Assembly: GCF_003992625.1 (NCBI RefSeq)
Contig: NZ_RZMW01000020.1
Location: 24,862-88,861 of the forward strand
Length of the DNA: 64,000 bases
Origin: Pelagibacterium lentulum
GTDB lineage: Bacteria > Pseudomonadota > Alphaproteobacteria > Rhizobiales > Devosiaceae
Reading direction: 5' to 3'
Below are positions 35,354-43,349 of this stretch, piece after piece. Both the position numbers and the translations under genes were made by a program. The notes under the pieces were generated by a model. It ran no database searches, had not been told where the DNA came from, and worked only from the letters and a program-made list of their open reading frames with translations. Every line of letters begins with the position of its first letter. Position 1 is the first letter of the stretch.

Positions 35354-35962
35354 ATGTTCTCAGGCGCACAAATTTCCCTATATCCCATGACCGGCGATTT
35401 CGTCGGCGTTATCACCAAGGCTCTCGAAGCATTCGAGCCCTATCGCGACCGTATGCGCGTCGAGACAGATGACATATCGACACTGATTGTCGGTCCTCCA
35501 GAAGTCATCTTTCCTGCCATGCGTGACCTGTTCGCAACCGCCGCAAGATCGGGCGAACATGTCGTGCTGCACGCCACGATCTCCCGTGGGTGCCCCGGCG
35601 AGCCTGACGACGGCATTTGCGACACGTCGGCGTTGGGCCACCACGACATGAGCGCCGAGCAACGGATCGGGGAAGCCATAGCCGCCGTCAAGGCTGCGCC
35701 CATGAGCGACATAGAGGCTGCGGCGCAGTTTTCGCTCTATGTGATGGGTTCGGGCGATCACATGGATGAAATCTATAGCTGCATAGACTTTCTCAAGCAG
35801 TCCGGCACCTTTGCCAAAGCCAAAAATTTCTGCACGAAACTGGGTGGCGATGCAGGCGCGGTGTTCCGCACGGTGCAGATGGCATTTTGCCGGTTCGGCC
35901 CGCCCGAGGGCCATGTGACGATCGATCTGACCGTTTCCGCCAACAGCCCATCGCTGAAATAA
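35354..35962 (+). CDS. ykoF: YkoF-family thiamine/HMP-binding protein
   Basis: 202 residues from the ATG that follows the TPP riboswitch; an upstream in-frame ATG lies inside the aptamer. The two YkoF repeats are visible: SGAQISLYPMTGDFVGVI near the N-terminus and AAQFSLYVMGSGDHMDEI near residue 120. Both carry the Q-x-S-x-Y pattern that forms the ligand pockets in YkoF. It is cytoplasmic (no signal peptide) and probably binds the imported pyrimidine or thiamine. It is first in the operon, with thiX 25 bases downstream. Confidence 0.9.
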   Translation: MFSGAQISLYPMTGDFVGVITKALEAFEPYRDRMRVETDDISTLIVGPPEVIFPAMRDLFATAARSGEHVVLHATISRGCPGEPDDGICDTSALGHHDMSAEQRIGEAIAAVKAAPMSDIEAAAQFSLYVMGSGDHMDEIYSCIDFLKQSGTFAKAKNFCTKLGGDAGAVFRTVQMAFCRFGPPEGHVTIDLTVSANSPSLK

Positions 35963-35987
35963 TCCCATCGCGGCAAGGCCGACCGAT

Positions 35988-36788
35988 ATGCCCCGAAGTG
36001 AACCGAAATCGCATGGGCTGATGCCCATGTTCATCAATGCCATACCGGCCATAGGCGCCGTAGCAGGGCTGTTTCTTGCCTGGGAAGCCTATGTCCTTAT
36101 ATCGGGCATATCGCCCACCACCCTACCCGCGCCTTCGCGGGTTGTGGCCCAAACCGTTGAACATCGCGCGGCACTGGCGACAAACACGCTGGCAACCATC
36201 CGCGCGACCGTTTTCGGTTTCGCGACATCGCTGACCGCTGCCTTTCTTTTCTCGGTTCTGATCGATTTCTACGGCCCATTACGGCGCGCACTCTTTCCGG
36301 TCCTCATCATCACCCAGACGCTGCCACTGGTCGCTATTGCGCCCCTGATCGTGCTCTGGTTCGGGTTCGGGCTGACTCCCAAGATCATGCTTGTGGCGCT
36401 TGTGACCTTTTTCCCCATGCTGGTGGCACTGGTTGAGGGCTATCGCTCAACAAGCAAGGACCTGGAAGACCTTCTTGTGTCGATGAATGCGCCTCGGCAC
36501 AAGATTTTCCTGATGGCGCGGCTGCCATCGGCCCTGCCCTACTTCTTCGCAGGATTGCGCATTTCGATCACCTATGCGGTGGTTGCGGCAATCTTTGCAG
36601 AATATGCCGGAGCGGTGCAGGGACTTGGCATTTATATCCTCAACGCCAAGAACAATTTCCGGCCCGATCTTGTGCTGGCAGCAGTGCTTGTCAGTTCGAC
36701 ACTGACCCTCGCCTTGTTCGGCGCAATCGTTCTCATCCAGCGCCTTTCCACTCCATGGACGCGCCTTGAGGGAGACAAGGCCAAATGA
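35988..36788 (+). CDS. thiX: ABC transporter permease ThiX (pyrimidine/HMP precursor uptake)
   Basis: 266 residues with six predicted membrane helices. It belongs to the SsuC/TauC-like permease family, with the cytoplasmic EAA-like loop EGYRSTSKDLEDLLVSMNAP (about residues 150-169) and the FFAGLRISITYAVVAAIFAEY segment. It overlaps thiZ by 4 bases. With ThiZ and ThiY it forms the transporter for thiamine pyrimidine precursors, as fixed by the upstream riboswitch. Confidence 0.9.
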   Translation: MPRSEPKSHGLMPMFINAIPAIGAVAGLFLAWEAYVLISGISPTTLPAPSRVVAQTVEHRAALATNTLATIRATVFGFATSLTAAFLFSVLIDFYGPLRRALFPVLIITQTLPLVAIAPLIVLWFGFGLTPKIMLVALVTFFPMLVALVEGYRSTSKDLEDLLVSMNAPRHKIFLMARLPSALPYFFAGLRISITYAVVAAIFAEYAGAVQGLGIYILNAKNNFRPDLVLAAVLVSSTLTLALFGAIVLIQRLSTPWTRLEGDKAK

Positions 36789-37543
36789 GCGGTGTTCACC
36801 TGGAAATGCGCGGCGTGCGCAAGCGTTTCGATGCGCTCAATGTGCTTGCCGATGTAACGCTTTCAGTGCATCCGGGCGAATTTGTTTCCGTACTCGGCCC
36901 GTCAGGGACCGGGAAATCCACGATCCTGAAACTGCTGACCGGCGCGCTCAAGCCCGATAGCGGGGAAATCTTGCTCAACGGCAAGCCGTTGAGCGAGTCC
37001 AAACGCCCGTTTGCCTTCATGCCTCAGCGTGATGCGCTGATGCCGTGGCGCAAGATCATCGACAACGCCACGCTCGGGCTCGAAGTACAGGGCGTAAAGC
37101 GCGCCAAGGCAAGGCAGCGTGTTGCGCCGCTCTTTGCCGAATTCGGGCTCGAAGGTTTCGAGCAGCATTACCCGGCACAGCTTTCCGGCGGCATGCGCCA
37201 GAGAGCCGCGCTGATGCGCACGATTGCGCAGGACAAGGCCATGTTGCTGCTCGATGAGCCATTCGGCGCGCTCGATGCACTGACCCGGACCCAGATGCAG
37301 CACTGGCTGCAATCGATGCGGGAAAAGCATGGCTGGACGGTGCTGTTGATTACCCATGACGTCCGCGAGGCCGTGCTGCTGTCGGACCGGATTTACCTGC
37401 TTACGGGTCGTCCGGCCCGAATGAAACAGGAAATTTCCGTACCCTTGCCGCGACCGCGCGGGTCTGTGCCCTCGCCAGAGGCGAGCGCCATTGAAAGCGA
37501 CATTCTCAAAACCCTTCTGCAACCCAAAGCCCATAAGGCATGA
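36785..37543 (+). CDS. thiZ: ABC transporter ATPase ThiZ
   Basis: 252 residues with all ABC motifs: Walker A GPSGTGKST (about residue 39), Q-loop FMPQRDALMPW, signature LSGGMRQR (about residue 134), Walker B MLLLDEPFGALD (about residue 154) and the H-loop in LLITHDVREA (about residue 190). It is closest to nitrate/taurine-type ATPases. The start overlaps thiX and its end overlaps thiY, each by 4 bases, so all three are translationally coupled. Confidence 0.93.
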   Translation: MSGVHLEMRGVRKRFDALNVLADVTLSVHPGEFVSVLGPSGTGKSTILKLLTGALKPDSGEILLNGKPLSESKRPFAFMPQRDALMPWRKIIDNATLGLEVQGVKRAKARQRVAPLFAEFGLEGFEQHYPAQLSGGMRQRAALMRTIAQDKAMLLLDEPFGALDALTRTQMQHWLQSMREKHGWTVLLITHDVREAVLLSDRIYLLTGRPARMKQEISVPLPRPRGSVPSPEASAIESDILKTLLQPKAHKA

Positions 37544-38544
37544 CCATGAACACACGTACGGCACTTTTTTCTCTCGCCATCGCTGCCACTTTGTCTTCAG
37601 CGGGCCAGGCGACCGCCCAGGAACATTCCGTTTCCATGGCACTCGATTGGACACCTAACACCAATCACATCGGGCTGTTCGTTGCCCGCGCAAAAGGCTT
37701 TTACGAAGAAGCGGGAGTGGAGGTGCAGATCCTGCCCTATGCCGATACGGCGGCCGGAACGTTGGTTGCCAATGGCGTTTCTGACTTTGGCCACGTCAGT
37801 TCCATGGCGCTGTTCGCGCAACGCGCTGCAGGGGCGGATCTGATCGCGACCTATGCCGTATCGCAATCGGAAACCGGGCGGTTGGTGTTTGATGGCAATC
37901 GCGACGACATCGAACGTCCGAGTGATCTGGACGGCAAGATCTATGCCGGTTTTGGTAGCGACTGGGAGCGCGCGCTGATCAGCGCGATGATCCAGCATGA
38001 TGGCGGCGAAGGCGAATTCGAGATTGTAACGCTGGGCACCTCTGCCTACGAAGCACTGGCCAATGGCGCTGTGGACTTCACGCTGGAAGTTGCCACATGG
38101 GAAGGCGTGCGCGCCGACCTCGACGGGCGCCCGCAAGGTGCGTTCTACTATGGCGATTATGGCGTACCCGACCAGCATACCGGCTATATCGCGACACGCG
38201 AAAGCTGGCTGGAAGACAATCGTGAAGCCGCCGAGGCCTTCATTAAGGCAACCCAGCGCGGTTACGCTTATGCTGTCGATAACCCCGATGAAGCCACAGA
38301 CATCCTGATCTCGGAAAACCCGGACGCGCTGACCGATCGCGATTTCGTTCGAGCTTCGTTGCAAGCGCTGATCGACGGCAATTTCCTGCGCTCCGAAGAT
38401 GGCGCGGTTGGCCTGCTAAACCCAGAAAAGATGGAAGCCATGGGCAGCTTCCTCTTTGAGAACGGCATTCTGCGTGACATGGACGGCAACCCGCTGAACG
38501 AGCGCCCAGACTTCACCGCGTTCTACACCAACGAACTGTTCTGA
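37540..38544 (+). CDS. thiY: Substrate-binding protein ThiY
   Basis: 334 residues, with a signal peptide cleaved near residue 27 (SAGQATAQ). The NMT1/THI5-like fold begins with MALDWTPNTNHIGLFVARAKGF, typical of ThiY (DWTPNTNH), and continues with YADTAAGTLVANGVSDFG. ThiY proteins bind formylaminopyrimidine or HMP-type pyrimidines in the periplasm. It is last in the riboswitch-controlled operon, and a strong stem-loop follows 11 bases after its stop. Confidence 0.92.
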   Translation: MTMNTRTALFSLAIAATLSSAGQATAQEHSVSMALDWTPNTNHIGLFVARAKGFYEEAGVEVQILPYADTAAGTLVANGVSDFGHVSSMALFAQRAAGADLIATYAVSQSETGRLVFDGNRDDIERPSDLDGKIYAGFGSDWERALISAMIQHDGGEGEFEIVTLGTSAYEALANGAVDFTLEVATWEGVRADLDGRPQGAFYYGDYGVPDQHTGYIATRESWLEDNREAAEAFIKATQRGYAYAVDNPDEATDILISENPDALTDRDFVRASLQALIDGNFLRSEDGAVGLLNPEKMEAMGSFLFENGILRDMDGNPLNERPDFTAFYTNELF

Positions 38545-38555
38545 TCTTGAGTAGT

Positions 38556-38590
38556 CGCTCCCCGCAGATCGGCGCCGATTGCGGGGAGCG
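38556..38590 (+). terminator. Strong stem-loop ending the thi operon
   Basis: CGCTCCCCGCA (38556-38566) pairs with TGCGGGGAGCG (38580-38590) over 11 bases, and the loop itself is largely palindromic (ATCGGCGCCGAT). No T-run follows, so it may be a Rho-assisted terminator or 3'-end stabiliser. Confidence 0.6.
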
Positions 38591-38790
38591 GGAATGACGG
38601 TACTGCCTCTTATGTCGAGAGCGCCATGCAACCCCAAAGGCCCTTAGGTGCTTGCCAAGATTGCATTTTATCGACTCAGTAAACCAAGTGCTCAACTTTG
38701 AGCAAAATGCCTAACTGCTGTCACTAATCCATGTTAATATGAATTCATGATGTGTGGTTATATTCCGATGAACTATGCGGGAGGCCAACA

Positions 38791-38976
38791 ATGAACTCGG
38801 AGCAAACCGTCGCACAATCGGTGCGAGACGAAGTGGTTAGCCATGAGAGAATGATATTGAAGCTCCAGAAGAGCGCAGAAAAAATTGCAAAAGACCATCA
38901 TTGCGTAAACGACAATCTGATCAAACTGGCTTTACTGAAAAAAAGCGCAGAAGCCCAATTGATCGTCCAGCTTTAA
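38791..38976 (+). CDS. Small helical protein of unknown function (61 residues)
   Basis: An ATG with a GGGAGG site 5 bases before it opens a 61-residue frame. The upstream in-frame ATG at 38752 has no such site. The product is charged and almost certainly all helix (heptad-like SVRDEVVSHERMILKLQ, then KSAEKIAKDHHCVNDN), with no signal peptide or membrane segment. The DNA is more AT-rich than its neighbours, as is the stretch before it (38690-38770). It is not part of an obvious operon. I do not recognise a family. Expression is supported only by the good ribosome binding site. Confidence 0.5.
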   Translation: MNSEQTVAQSVRDEVVSHERMILKLQKSAEKIAKDHHCVNDNLIKLALLKKSAEAQLIVQL

Positions 38977-39325
38977 CGTCCATTCTTGTTCTATAAGTCA
39001 GAGAAACGGCTTTGCGCCGCGCCGCCCGTTTTCACATGAACGGGTGAGGCCTTGTACGTGCGCGTTCTTTCTGTCGAAAGTCGCCTGAATACGGCGTAAA
39101 TGACGCTTTCATGCGATAAAGGCGCGCATTTTCCCGTTTCGTCTTTCCGCCATTCCGTAGAATGGCCGCGCGGCTTTGACAGCAAAAACAAAACGCCATT
39201 GCCGACGCCGATCACGAAGGGAATTAGTTTTACGGCACAACGGCTTACGCTTGTTAGTTTCAGCCCGATTGATAGACTTGGGCCAAAGCATATCCCCTTG
39301 CGTTTCTGCCGGAGAACAAATCATT
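38977..39325. other. Intergenic region before the sulfate-binding-protein gene
   Basis: No gene is supported here; long frames on either strand lack start signals. One small hairpin, GCCATTC-CGTA-GAATGGC, lies at 39149-39166. The promoter of sbp should be in the last 150 bases, but I cannot point to clear -35/-10 boxes. Confidence 0.5.
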
Positions 39326-40324
39326 ATGAAGAAGTTGGTCCTTGCCAGTGTGCTGGCTCTGGGTCTTGGCGCCCCTGCCGTACAGGCCCAGCCGACAACG
39401 CTCCTCAATGTTTCCTACGACATTGCGCGCGAGTTGTTCGCAGCAGTCAACGAGGCATTCGTTCCCTACTATGAAGAACAGACCGGTATCGCGCTTTCGA
39501 TAGAGCAGTCCCATGCCGGCACATCGGCGCAAGCGCGTGCCATCATTGAAGGCCTTGAGGCCGATGTTGTGACCTTCAACCAGGCCACCGATATCGAATT
39601 GCTCGAAGTCAACGGGCTTGTCGGCGAGGACTGGCGCGAACGGTTGCCCAACAATGCCTCACCCTACTATTCGCTGCCCGCATTCCTCGTACGCGCCGGC
39701 AATCCCAAGAACATTCAGGACTGGGACGATCTCGTTCGCGACGATGTGGAAGTGATCTTCCCCAATCCCAAGACGTCGGGCAACGCACGTTATACCTATC
39801 TCGCTGCCCGCGCCTACGCCGAGGAAGTCTTTGGCGGCGATCAGGCTCAGGTCGAGGACTATCTGCGCAACGTGTTTCTTTCGGTTCCAGGCTTCCCGAC
39901 AGGCGGACGCGCCGCAACCACGGCCTTTGTCGAACAGGGCATCGGCGACGTACTGATTACGTTTGAATCCGAAGTAAACAATATCCGCGACGAGTTCGGA
40001 ACCGGCGTCGTTGAAGCCGTCGTGCCTTCGGTCAGCCTCAAGGCCGATTTCCCGGTCGCCGTTGTGGACGCAGTTGTCGATGCGCGCGGCAGCCGGGATA
40101 TTGCGGAGGATTATCTTGAATTCCTCTACACCCCGGAAGGTCAGGACATCGTCGCATCGTTCTATTATCGCGTGACCAATGAAGATGTGGCAGCAGCCTA
40201 TGCCGACATGCTGCCGGACGTGCGTCTGTTCGATCCTGCCGAGGTTTTTGGCACTTGGGATGAAATCACTACTGAGCATTTCGCCGAAGGCGGCCTGCTC
40301 GATCAGGTATTCGTCAACCAGTAA
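39326..40324 (+). CDS. sbp: Sulfate ABC transporter substrate-binding protein
   Basis: 332 residues from the ATG with a GGAGAA site about 9 bases upstream; the in-frame ORF extending upstream by 50 codons has no signal. Signal peptide ends at about residue 22 (APAVQA). The Sbp/CysP motifs are present: LLNVSYDIARELF, IEQSHAGTSAQARAI (about residue 62), ADVVTFNQATDI, FPNPKTSGNARYTYLAA (about residue 137) and FPVAVVDAVVD. It binds sulfate or thiosulfate in the periplasm. A stem-loop follows, then cysT and cysW. Confidence 0.95.
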   Translation: MKKLVLASVLALGLGAPAVQAQPTTLLNVSYDIARELFAAVNEAFVPYYEEQTGIALSIEQSHAGTSAQARAIIEGLEADVVTFNQATDIELLEVNGLVGEDWRERLPNNASPYYSLPAFLVRAGNPKNIQDWDDLVRDDVEVIFPNPKTSGNARYTYLAARAYAEEVFGGDQAQVEDYLRNVFLSVPGFPTGGRAATTAFVEQGIGDVLITFESEVNNIRDEFGTGVVEAVVPSVSLKADFPVAVVDAVVDARGSRDIAEDYLEFLYTPEGQDIVASFYYRVTNEDVAAAYADMLPDVRLFDPAEVFGTWDEITTEHFAEGGLLDQVFVNQ

Positions 40325-40342
40325 ATCCATAAGACCATCGGG

Positions 40343-40371
40343 TGGCGGCGCGGTTTTAGACTGCGCCGCCA
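40343..40371 (+). repeat. GC-rich stem-loop between sbp and cysT
   Basis: TGGCGGCGC (40343-40351) pairs with GCGCCGCCA (40363-40371) over 9 bases with an 11-base loop, 18 bases after the sbp stop. It is not followed by a T-run within 10 bases. Its place suggests differential expression of binding protein and permeases. Confidence 0.65.
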
Positions 40372-40394
40372 TTCTGATTTGACAGGAAACGGCC

Positions 40395-41252
40395 ATGAGC
40401 CTTGCAGTGATGACACGATCACGGCCCGCGACACGTCGGGTTTTGCCCGGTTTCGGGCTGACGATGGGCATCACCCTGCTCTATGTGACCCTGATCATTT
40501 TGCTTCCAGTGCTCGCGATGGTCCTCAAAACCACCGAATTGGGCTGGGCCGAATATTGGCGTCAGATCAGCCAGCCGCGCGCGATTGCCACCTATCAGAT
40601 CACGCTGACCGCTGCTCTTGCTGCAACGGTCTTTAATGCGCTGTTCGGCCTGCTGTTGGCTTGGGTGCTGGTCCGGTACGAATTTCCCGGCAAGCGCCTG
40701 CTCGATATGCTTGTCGACTTTCCATTTGCCCTTCCAACCGCCGTTGCCGGGTTGGCGCTCGTTACCGTGCTGGGCCGCAACGGCTGGATCGGACAGTTTC
40801 TCGAACCGCTGGGCATCCAGTTTGCATTCGCATTGCCGGGTGTCATTATGGCGATGGCCTTCACCTCGCTGCCCTTCGTTGTGCGCTCGGTGCAACCGGT
40901 GCTTGAAGATCTGGGCCCGGAATTTGAAGAGGCGGCAGCCTCGCTCGGCGCTACGCGCTGGCAGACATTTTCGCGGGTGATCTGGCCGCAGATTACACCT
41001 GCCTTTCTCTCCGGATCGGTGCTTTGCTTTGCGCGTTCGATGAGCGAATTCGGCGCCATCGTCTTCATAGCCGGCAACCTGCCCTTTAGAACCGAAGTAA
41101 CCTCTCTGCTCGTTTTCATCCGGCTCGAAGAATACAATTACGGCGCTGCGGCGGCGCTGGCCTCAGTGCTGCTTGCAGTCGCTTTCATAACCCTTTTTCT
41201 GACAAACATTCTTCAGGCTTGGCAGGTGCGCTATGCAGACCGTAGCCGTTAA
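40395..41252 (+). CDS. cysT: Sulfate ABC transporter permease CysT (CysU)
   Basis: 285 residues with six membrane helices. Family motifs include GFGLTMGITLLYVTLIILLPV at the N-terminus (seen as LTMGITLLYVTLI), FALPTAVAGLAL (about residue 112) and the EAA loop EFEEAAASLGATRWQTF (about residues 175-191). It overlaps cysW by 20 bases. It forms the membrane channel with CysW. Confidence 0.94.
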   Translation: MSLAVMTRSRPATRRVLPGFGLTMGITLLYVTLIILLPVLAMVLKTTELGWAEYWRQISQPRAIATYQITLTAALAATVFNALFGLLLAWVLVRYEFPGKRLLDMLVDFPFALPTAVAGLALVTVLGRNGWIGQFLEPLGIQFAFALPGVIMAMAFTSLPFVVRSVQPVLEDLGPEFEEAAASLGATRWQTFSRVIWPQITPAFLSGSVLCFARSMSEFGAIVFIAGNLPFRTEVTSLLVFIRLEEYNYGAAAALASVLLAVAFITLFLTNILQAWQVRYADRSR

Positions 41253-42075
41253 CCCGACCGCACCACGCAAACATAAGCGTTCAGGCGCCGAAATCGGCCT
41301 GATTGGGCTGGCATTGCTTGGCGCCGTTGTGATGCTCGGCGTGCCGATCAGCGTGATTTTCGTCTATGCCTTCCGGGCTGGCATTGAAGTCTATCTGGCC
41401 AATATCCTTGAACCCAATACGCTGCACGCCATCGGCCTCACGGTGATGACCGCCCTCATCGTTGTGCCCATAAACATTGTTTTCGGCGTTGCGGCTGCAT
41501 GGCTTGTGACCCGCTTCCGGTTCCCCGGACGCAAGCTGCTGACCACGATCATCGATATTCCCTTTTCGGTGTCGCCCATCGTTGCCGGTGTGATCTATCT
41601 GTTTCTTTATGGCGCTCAGGGGCTGTTCGGCCCCCTGCTTGCCGATCTCGGCATCAGGATCATGTTCACCCCCATCGCCATTGTCCTTGTCTCGATGTTC
41701 GTGACGGCACCGTTTGTCGCCCGCGAGTTGATACCGCTGATGCAGACGCAGGGTTCGGAGGACGAAGAAGCCGCGCTGTCGTTGGGCGCTAAGGGGTTTC
41801 AGACATTCTGGTATGTGACACTGCCCAACATTCGCTGGGCGCTGCTGTATGGCGCGGTACTCTGCAATGCGCGTGTAATGGGCGAATTCGGCGCGGTATC
41901 GGTCGTATCGGGCGCTATCCGTGGCCGCACCAATACCCTGCCGTTGCAGATCGAGCTGCTGTTCAACGATCTGAACGTCACCGGTGCTTTTGCTGCCGCC
42001 TCGACGCTGACTGTAATCGCTCTCCTGACAATGTTGGTCAAGGTTGCCCTGGAAAGCCGCAGGGTGCATCGCTGA
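41233..42075 (+). CDS. cysW: Sulfate ABC transporter permease CysW
   Basis: 280 residues with six membrane helices. Signature stretches are NIVFGVAAAWLVTRFRFPG (about residue 78), DIPFSVSPIVAGVIYLFLYG (about residue 107) and the EAA loop DEEAALSLGAKGFQTFWY. VMGEFGAVSVVSG is the usual CysW ending region. The gene starts inside cysT. No ATPase gene (cysA) follows: the next gene is an IclR regulator on the opposite strand, 8 bases away, so the ATPase must come from elsewhere. Confidence 0.94.
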   Translation: MQTVAVNPTAPRKHKRSGAEIGLIGLALLGAVVMLGVPISVIFVYAFRAGIEVYLANILEPNTLHAIGLTVMTALIVVPINIVFGVAAAWLVTRFRFPGRKLLTTIIDIPFSVSPIVAGVIYLFLYGAQGLFGPLLADLGIRIMFTPIAIVLVSMFVTAPFVARELIPLMQTQGSEDEEAALSLGAKGFQTFWYVTLPNIRWALLYGAVLCNARVMGEFGAVSVVSGAIRGRTNTLPLQIELLFNDLNVTGAFAAASTLTVIALLTMLVKVALESRRVHR

Positions 42076-42083
42076 CCGCGGAG

Positions 42084-42827
42084 TCAGTGACGGGAAATGA
42101 TGCTCGTGAGTTCGCTTGCAGCATCCCTGACGATTGCCCCCAATTGCTCGATCCGCGCATCTGAGACGCGGTGCGCGGCACCGGAAATCGAAATAGCGCA
42201 ACACGGCTCGGAACGGTGATCATAGACCACCGAGGCAACACACCGCAGGTCGGGGTTTATTTCTCCATTATCGACGGCAAAGCCCTGTTCGGAAATCTGC
42301 GCAAGGCTGCTGGCGGACAGGCGGGAGCGAGACGGCCCTTCGCTGTTCCACTGGTCCTTGGCAAAGGCGGCTAGAAGCGCTTTGCCCATGCCGGAATATT
42401 GCAAAGGCAACCGGCCACCCACACCGCAAAGCGACTTTTCGATTTCCCGGCTTGGTATCTGCTCGAGCACGAACAGATCGCCATCGATACACGCACCAAG
42501 GTTAGCTGTTTCGCGCGTCTCATTCCGCAACCGGCGCAGGATCGGCAATGCGGCGGCAGAATAGGCATGTCGATGCACAAAGCTTTGACCGACCGAAAAT
42601 GCAGTCTGCCCCACATGCCATGTGCGCTTGAGCGGATCATATTGCGCAAAGCGTCTGCTTTCCAAGGTCGTCAGCAACCGATGCGCGGTTGAAGGAGACA
42701 GTCCGGCATTGCGAGCGATCTGGGTAAGGCGAATGCCGCCGGTGGCTCCGGAAAGCAATTCCAGCAAGCGCATGGCGCGATCGACCGACTGAACGGTTCC
42801 GCCGTCTTGCGGCTCTCCGTTTTCCAT
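42084..42827 (-). CDS. IclR-family transcriptional regulator
   Basis: 247 residues. The N-terminal winged helix includes SVDRAMRLLELL (about residue 14), IARNAGLSPSTAHRLLTTLE and the wing after it; the C-terminal IclR effector domain runs from about residue 75 (with GVGGRLPLQYSGMGKALLAA-like sequence near 138, DLRCVASVVYDH near 195). It lies downstream of mce on the same strand with a 108-base gap, and convergent with cysW. It may control the propionate operon or a distant target; nothing decides this. Confidence 0.9.
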   Translation of the reverse strand: MENGEPQDGGTVQSVDRAMRLLELLSGATGGIRLTQIARNAGLSPSTAHRLLTTLESRRFAQYDPLKRTWHVGQTAFSVGQSFVHRHAYSAAALPILRRLRNETRETANLGACIDGDLFVLEQIPSREIEKSLCGVGGRLPLQYSGMGKALLAAFAKDQWNSEGPSRSRLSASSLAQISEQGFAVDNGEINPDLRCVASVVYDHRSEPCCAISISGAAHRVSDARIEQLGAIVRDAASELTSIISRH

Positions 42828-42935
42828 TGCTCCTCCTCAAAAGCCTGCACCGGCAGCCAAGTACCATCTTCGTGATCCTGCCTCGATGGGCAGTAAGCAA
42901 CGCATGATGGCCTTTTTTCCACGATGCGGAAAGGA

Positions 42936-43349
42936 TCAATCCTTTCCGCTTTCCTCCAACTCAATCAGCGTGCCGCAAAAGTCCTTGGGGTGGAGGAACA
43001 GGACGGGCAAGCCATGTGCGCCGATCTTCGGCTGTCCATCGCCCAGCACCCGCGCGCCGGCTGCCTGCAATTGCTTTGCCGCGGCCATGATGTCGGGCAC
43101 TTCAAAGCACATGTGATGCATACCGCCGTCAGGATTTTTGGCCAGAAAGCCGACGACCGGGGACTCATCGCCCAGAGGTTCGAGCAGTTCCACCTTGGTA
43201 TTGCCGGTATCGACGAAAACGACCGTGACGCCGTGTTCCGGCAGGGCTTGTGGCGCGCTGACATGCGCCCCCAGATCGTCGCGATATTTCGCCGCCGCCC
43301 TATCCAGATCCGGCACGGCAATAGCGATGTGATTGAGCCGCCCGATCAT
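42936..43349 (-). CDS. mce: Methylmalonyl-CoA epimerase
   Basis: 137 residues, a vicinal-oxygen-chelate protein. Metal ligands are H8 in RLNHIAIAV, the H in GMHHMCFEV (about residue 79) and the terminal glutamate in GTLIELEE. It interconverts (S)- and (R)-methylmalonyl-CoA. The start overlaps the mutase stop by 4 bases. It ends the pccB-pccA-mcm-mce operon. Confidence 0.95.
   Translation of the reverse strand: MIGRLNHIAIAVPDLDRAAAKYRDDLGAHVSAPQALPEHGVTVVFVDTGNTKVELLEPLGDESPVVGFLAKNPDGGMHHMCFEVPDIMAAAKQLQAAGARVLGDGQPKIGAHGLPVLFLHPKDFCGTLIELEESGKD

Noticed and set aside
39149..39166. Hairpin GCCATTC-CGTA-GAATGGC upstream of the sulfate-binding protein, considered as a riboswitch part
   Set aside because: Isolated 7-base stem with no conserved riboswitch core around it.
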